DNA of 64,000 nt, from assembly GCF_024362325.1 (NCBI RefSeq), contig NZ_CP101497.1, positions 1,426,001-1,490,000 on the forward strand. The letters run 5' to 3'. The position numbers and the translations under genes were made by a program. A model generated the notes under the pieces. The model saw only the letters and a list, made by a program, of their open reading frames with translations, had not been told where the DNA came from and ran no database searches. Of the stretch, positions 62,323 to 64,000 are shown in pieces. The DNA comes from Microcella humidisoli (GTDB taxonomy: Bacteria > Actinomycetota > Actinomycetes > Actinomycetales > Microbacteriaceae). The stretch's first letter is position 1. The number at the start of each line of letters is the position of its first letter.

Positions 62323-63555
62323 ATGTCTTCTGCTGATCGCCCGTTCCCCTGGGTCGGGCTCGTCACCCTCGCCACCGCCATCTTCGTGCTCGTCACGAGC
62401 GAGTTCCTGCCGACGGGACTGCTGCCCGTCATGGCGCGCGACCTCGCCGTCACCGAGTCGCAGATCGGCCTGCTCATCACGATCTTCGCGGGCACCGTCG
62501 TGGTCTCGGCGGCCCCGCTCGCGGCGCTCACCCGGCACTACTCGCGCAAGAGCCTGCTGCTCGCCGTGCTCGCGGTCTTCGCGCTCGCGAACGTGCTCGC
62601 CGCGATCGCGCCGAGCTACGAGCTGCTCATCGGCGCCCGGGTGCTCGGTGGGCTTGCGCACGGCCTGTTCTGGGCTATCGCGGGCGCCTACGCCGGGCAC
62701 CTCGTGCCGCGGCACCAGCTCGCGCGTGCCGTCGCCGTCACGAGTGCGGGCGGCACGACGGCCTTCGTGCTCGGCGTGCCGCTCGGCACCGCGCTCGGCA
62801 TCGCGCTCGGGTGGCGGGCCGCGTTCGGCGTCATCGCGGCCGTCGTGGTCGTGCTCGTCGTGCTCGTCATCCGGTTCCTGCCCGCCGTGGACCACCGCGT
62901 GACGCTCGCGACGGGCGAGATCAAGGTGCCCGTGCGGCGCGACCCCACGATGCCCTCCGTGCTCTTCATCTGCCTGCTCGTCGTCATCATCGTCACGGGC
63001 CACAACGTCTTCTACACCTACATCGCGCCGTTCGTGCTCGACACCGCGGGCTTCGCGCCCGAGGCGCTCAGCATCCTGCTCTTCCTCTACGGCGGCGCGG
63101 GTGCCATCGGCCTCGTGCTGGCGGGCGTGGTCGGCGGGCGGTACCTGCGGGGCGGGCTGTACGGGATGCTCGCGGGGGTCATCCTCGCCGTCAGCGTTCT
63201 GGCGCTCTTCGCCGGGGTTCCCGTGGTCGTCGTCATCGCGTTCGTCGTGTGGGGCGCAGCATTCGGCGGCCTGCCGACGCTGCTGCAGACGCGCCTGCTG
63301 CAGGTGGCCTCGCCCAACGTGCGCGACGTCGGCGCGGCGCTGCTGACGACCTCGTTCAACATCGGCATCGGCGGCGGGGCCGCGATCGGCGCCGTGCTGT
63401 TCTCGTTCTCGGGCACGACCTGGCTGCCGTGGGTCGAGGCGGGCGCGCTCGCGCTCGCGATCCTCGCCCTCATCATCATGGAGGCGCGGCGGCGGGCGCG
63501 CGGCGTGCCGCTCGTGACCCGTCCGATCGCGATCGTCGAGGCCGAGTCGCCGTAG
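62323..63555 (+). CDS. MFS transporter 2 (paralogue of MFS transporter 1)
   Basis: A 410-residue twelve-helix DHA1-type transporter. VLVTSEFLPTGLLPVMARDLA, LITIFAGTVVVSAAPLAALT, ARVLGGLAHGLFWAIAGAYAGHLV and VLGVPLGTALGIALGWRAA line up directly with the same segments of MFS 1. Substrate unknown. Upstream AAGCGCTT (62307-62314), 8 nt before the ATG, resembles the centre of the amylase operator but lacks symmetric flanks. No ribosome-binding site is obvious. The stop is 18 nt from that of the following LtrA gene. Confidence 0.88.
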   Translation: MSSADRPFPWVGLVTLATAIFVLVTSEFLPTGLLPVMARDLAVTESQIGLLITIFAGTVVVSAAPLAALTRHYSRKSLLLAVLAVFALANVLAAIAPSYELLIGARVLGGLAHGLFWAIAGAYAGHLVPRHQLARAVAVTSAGGTTAFVLGVPLGTALGIALGWRAAFGVIAAVVVVLVVLVIRFLPAVDHRVTLATGEIKVPVRRDPTMPSVLFICLLVVIIVTGHNVFYTYIAPFVLDTAGFAPEALSILLFLYGGAGAIGLVLAGVVGGRYLRGGLYGMLAGVILAVSVLALFAGVPVVVVIAFVVWGAAFGGLPTLLQTRLLQVASPNVRDVGAALLTTSFNIGIGGGAAIGAVLFSFSGTTWLPWVEAGALALAILALIIMEARRRARGVPLVTRPIAIVEAESP

Positions 63556-63561
63556 GCGTCG

Positions 63562-63585
63562 CTACCCGCGCGACTACCCGCGCGA
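63562..63585. repeat. Two 12-bp tandem repeats across the LtrA-2 stop codon
   Basis: CTACCCGCGCGA twice (63562-63573, 63574-63585). On the minus strand each reads TCGCGCGGGTAG, Ser-Arg-Gly-stop in the LtrA-2 frame, so a second in-frame stop follows the first. Confidence 0.85.
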
Positions 63586-64000
63586 CTTTCCTCCGCGGCG
63601 CACCCGCAGTGCGGTGTCGAGCGCGGCCGTGGCCACGAGCAGGGCCGTGGCACTGAGCGACACGAGCACGGGTGATGCGATGAGGGCGAGGGGGGCCAGG
63701 GCGAGCATCCCGAGGCCGGCGACGGCCGCGACGAGCACGCCCGGCGCGCCCACGATACGGCGGAAGATCGCGCAGCCCAGCAGGTACAGCGCCGGTCCGC
63801 CGACGATGCTGACGATCGCGATCGTCGACCAGGTGTCGGGTTTTCCGACGACGAGCTTGTCGGCGACGCCCGTCAGCACGATGCCGCCGATGATGACGAC
63901 GTGCGCGTAGGCGTAGGCGGACCGCGCGATCGCGCCCGTCTTCGCGCCTTTTTCCAAGCGCCGCTCGCCCCACCACTCGCCCTGGTCGAAGTAGAACCAC
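63574..64000 (-). CDS. ltrA: LtrA family membrane protein 2 (5' part outside the window)
   Basis: The C-terminal 141 residues of a second LtrA-like protein; the frame is open to the right edge. WFYFDQGEWWGERRLEKGAKTG corresponds to the FSHGAEHG region of the first LtrA, followed by IARSAYAYAHVVIIGGIVLTG and three or four helices. A TTG at 63957 should not be taken as the start because the family sequence continues upstream of it. The arrangement MFS 2 (plus)-LtrA 2 (minus) repeats the MFS 1-LtrA 1 arrangement. Confidence 0.85.
   Translation of the reverse strand, partial: WFYFDQGEWWGERRLEKGAKTGAIARSAYAYAHVVIIGGIVLTGVADKLVVGKPDTWSTIAIVSIVGGPALYLLGCAIFRRIVGAPGVLVAAVAGLGMLALAPLALIASPVLVSLSATALLVATAALDTALRVRRGGKSRG

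Noticed and set aside
63574..63957. A 127-residue protein starting at the TTG at 63957
   Set aside because: LtrA-family sequence (YFDQGEWWGERR) continues upstream in the same frame to the window edge, so this is a truncated view of a larger gene.

Overview
The window is about 64 kb of high-GC bacterial chromosome with densely packed genes, GTG/ATG/TTG starts and no RNA genes, insertion sequences, phage genes or CRISPR. The gene families and gene order (DUF3817-guaA, DUF6350-purN-purH, sucCD, eukaryotic-type NADP-isocitrate dehydrogenase, msiK-type sugar ABC systems without their own ATPase) and the many TAGNCT minus-10 boxes 6-10 nt before start codons point to an actinobacterium of the order Micrococcales, most likely Microbacteriaceae. 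That assignment is an inference from content.

Layout. 1-3319 (minus): a branched-chain amino-acid-type ABC transporter (livF partial, livG, livM, and a livH fused to a signal peptide and extracytoplasmic beta domain). 3594-11426: purine and housekeeping genes (guaB, a guaB3 paralogue, SURF1, DUF3817, guaA) interrupted by an AbiEi/DUF559-like gene flanked by two 58-nt structured repeats and a Gfo/Idh/MocA oxidoreductase. 11427-17039: a hairpin-rich intergenic region, Bax-inhibitor-1 protein, small membrane proteins, a glycerophosphodiester phosphodiesterase and PcrA helicase. 17090-19028: a two-gene partner-switching module (STAS protein plus an ATPase-GAF-PP2C fusion). 19196-21276: sucCD. 22032-26871: two minus-strand genes and a dihydroxyacetone kinase system in which DhaL, DhaM, HPr and full-length Enzyme I form one 1063-residue protein. 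26974-33766: amino-acid permease, DUF6350, purN, purH, a small unknown protein and a membrane-anchored dimethylargininase. 33942-37669: heterodimeric ABC exporter. 37713-43203: chromate transporter, alpha-amylase lipoprotein, DUF4282, alkyltransferase-like protein, GNAT and icd. 43265-46029: lipoprotein, 38-residue Cys-rich protein and a TPCP-type P1B ATPase behind a CsoR-family-like operator. 46023-49444: an extracytoplasmic flavin electron-transfer locus (RnfD/NqrB-FNR fusion, ApbE, two FMN-binding lipoproteins). 49554-58896: an N-acetylglucosamine utilisation locus (ROK regulator, solute-binding protein, two permeases, NagZ, ROK kinase, NagB, DUF1349, NagA), then purU. 59818-64000: two successive MFS/LtrA pairs that look like a tandem duplication.

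How it fits together. The aminosugar locus is a complete import-and-catabolism route: lipoprotein capture, import, NagZ cleavage, ROK phosphorylation, NagA deacetylation, NagB deamination to fructose-6-phosphate. The flavin locus looks like a path from cytosolic NAD(P)H through FAD and the membrane to FMN-carrying lipoproteins matured by ApbE. sucC and icd share an identical 14-bp palindrome in their promoter regions, suggesting one unidentified TCA-cycle regulator. Many promoters appear to drive leaderless mRNAs, and several minus-10 boxes are built on the upstream gene's stop codon.

Limits: all family calls come from reading motifs, not from database searches. Promoters, operators and hairpins are sequence-pattern inferences.
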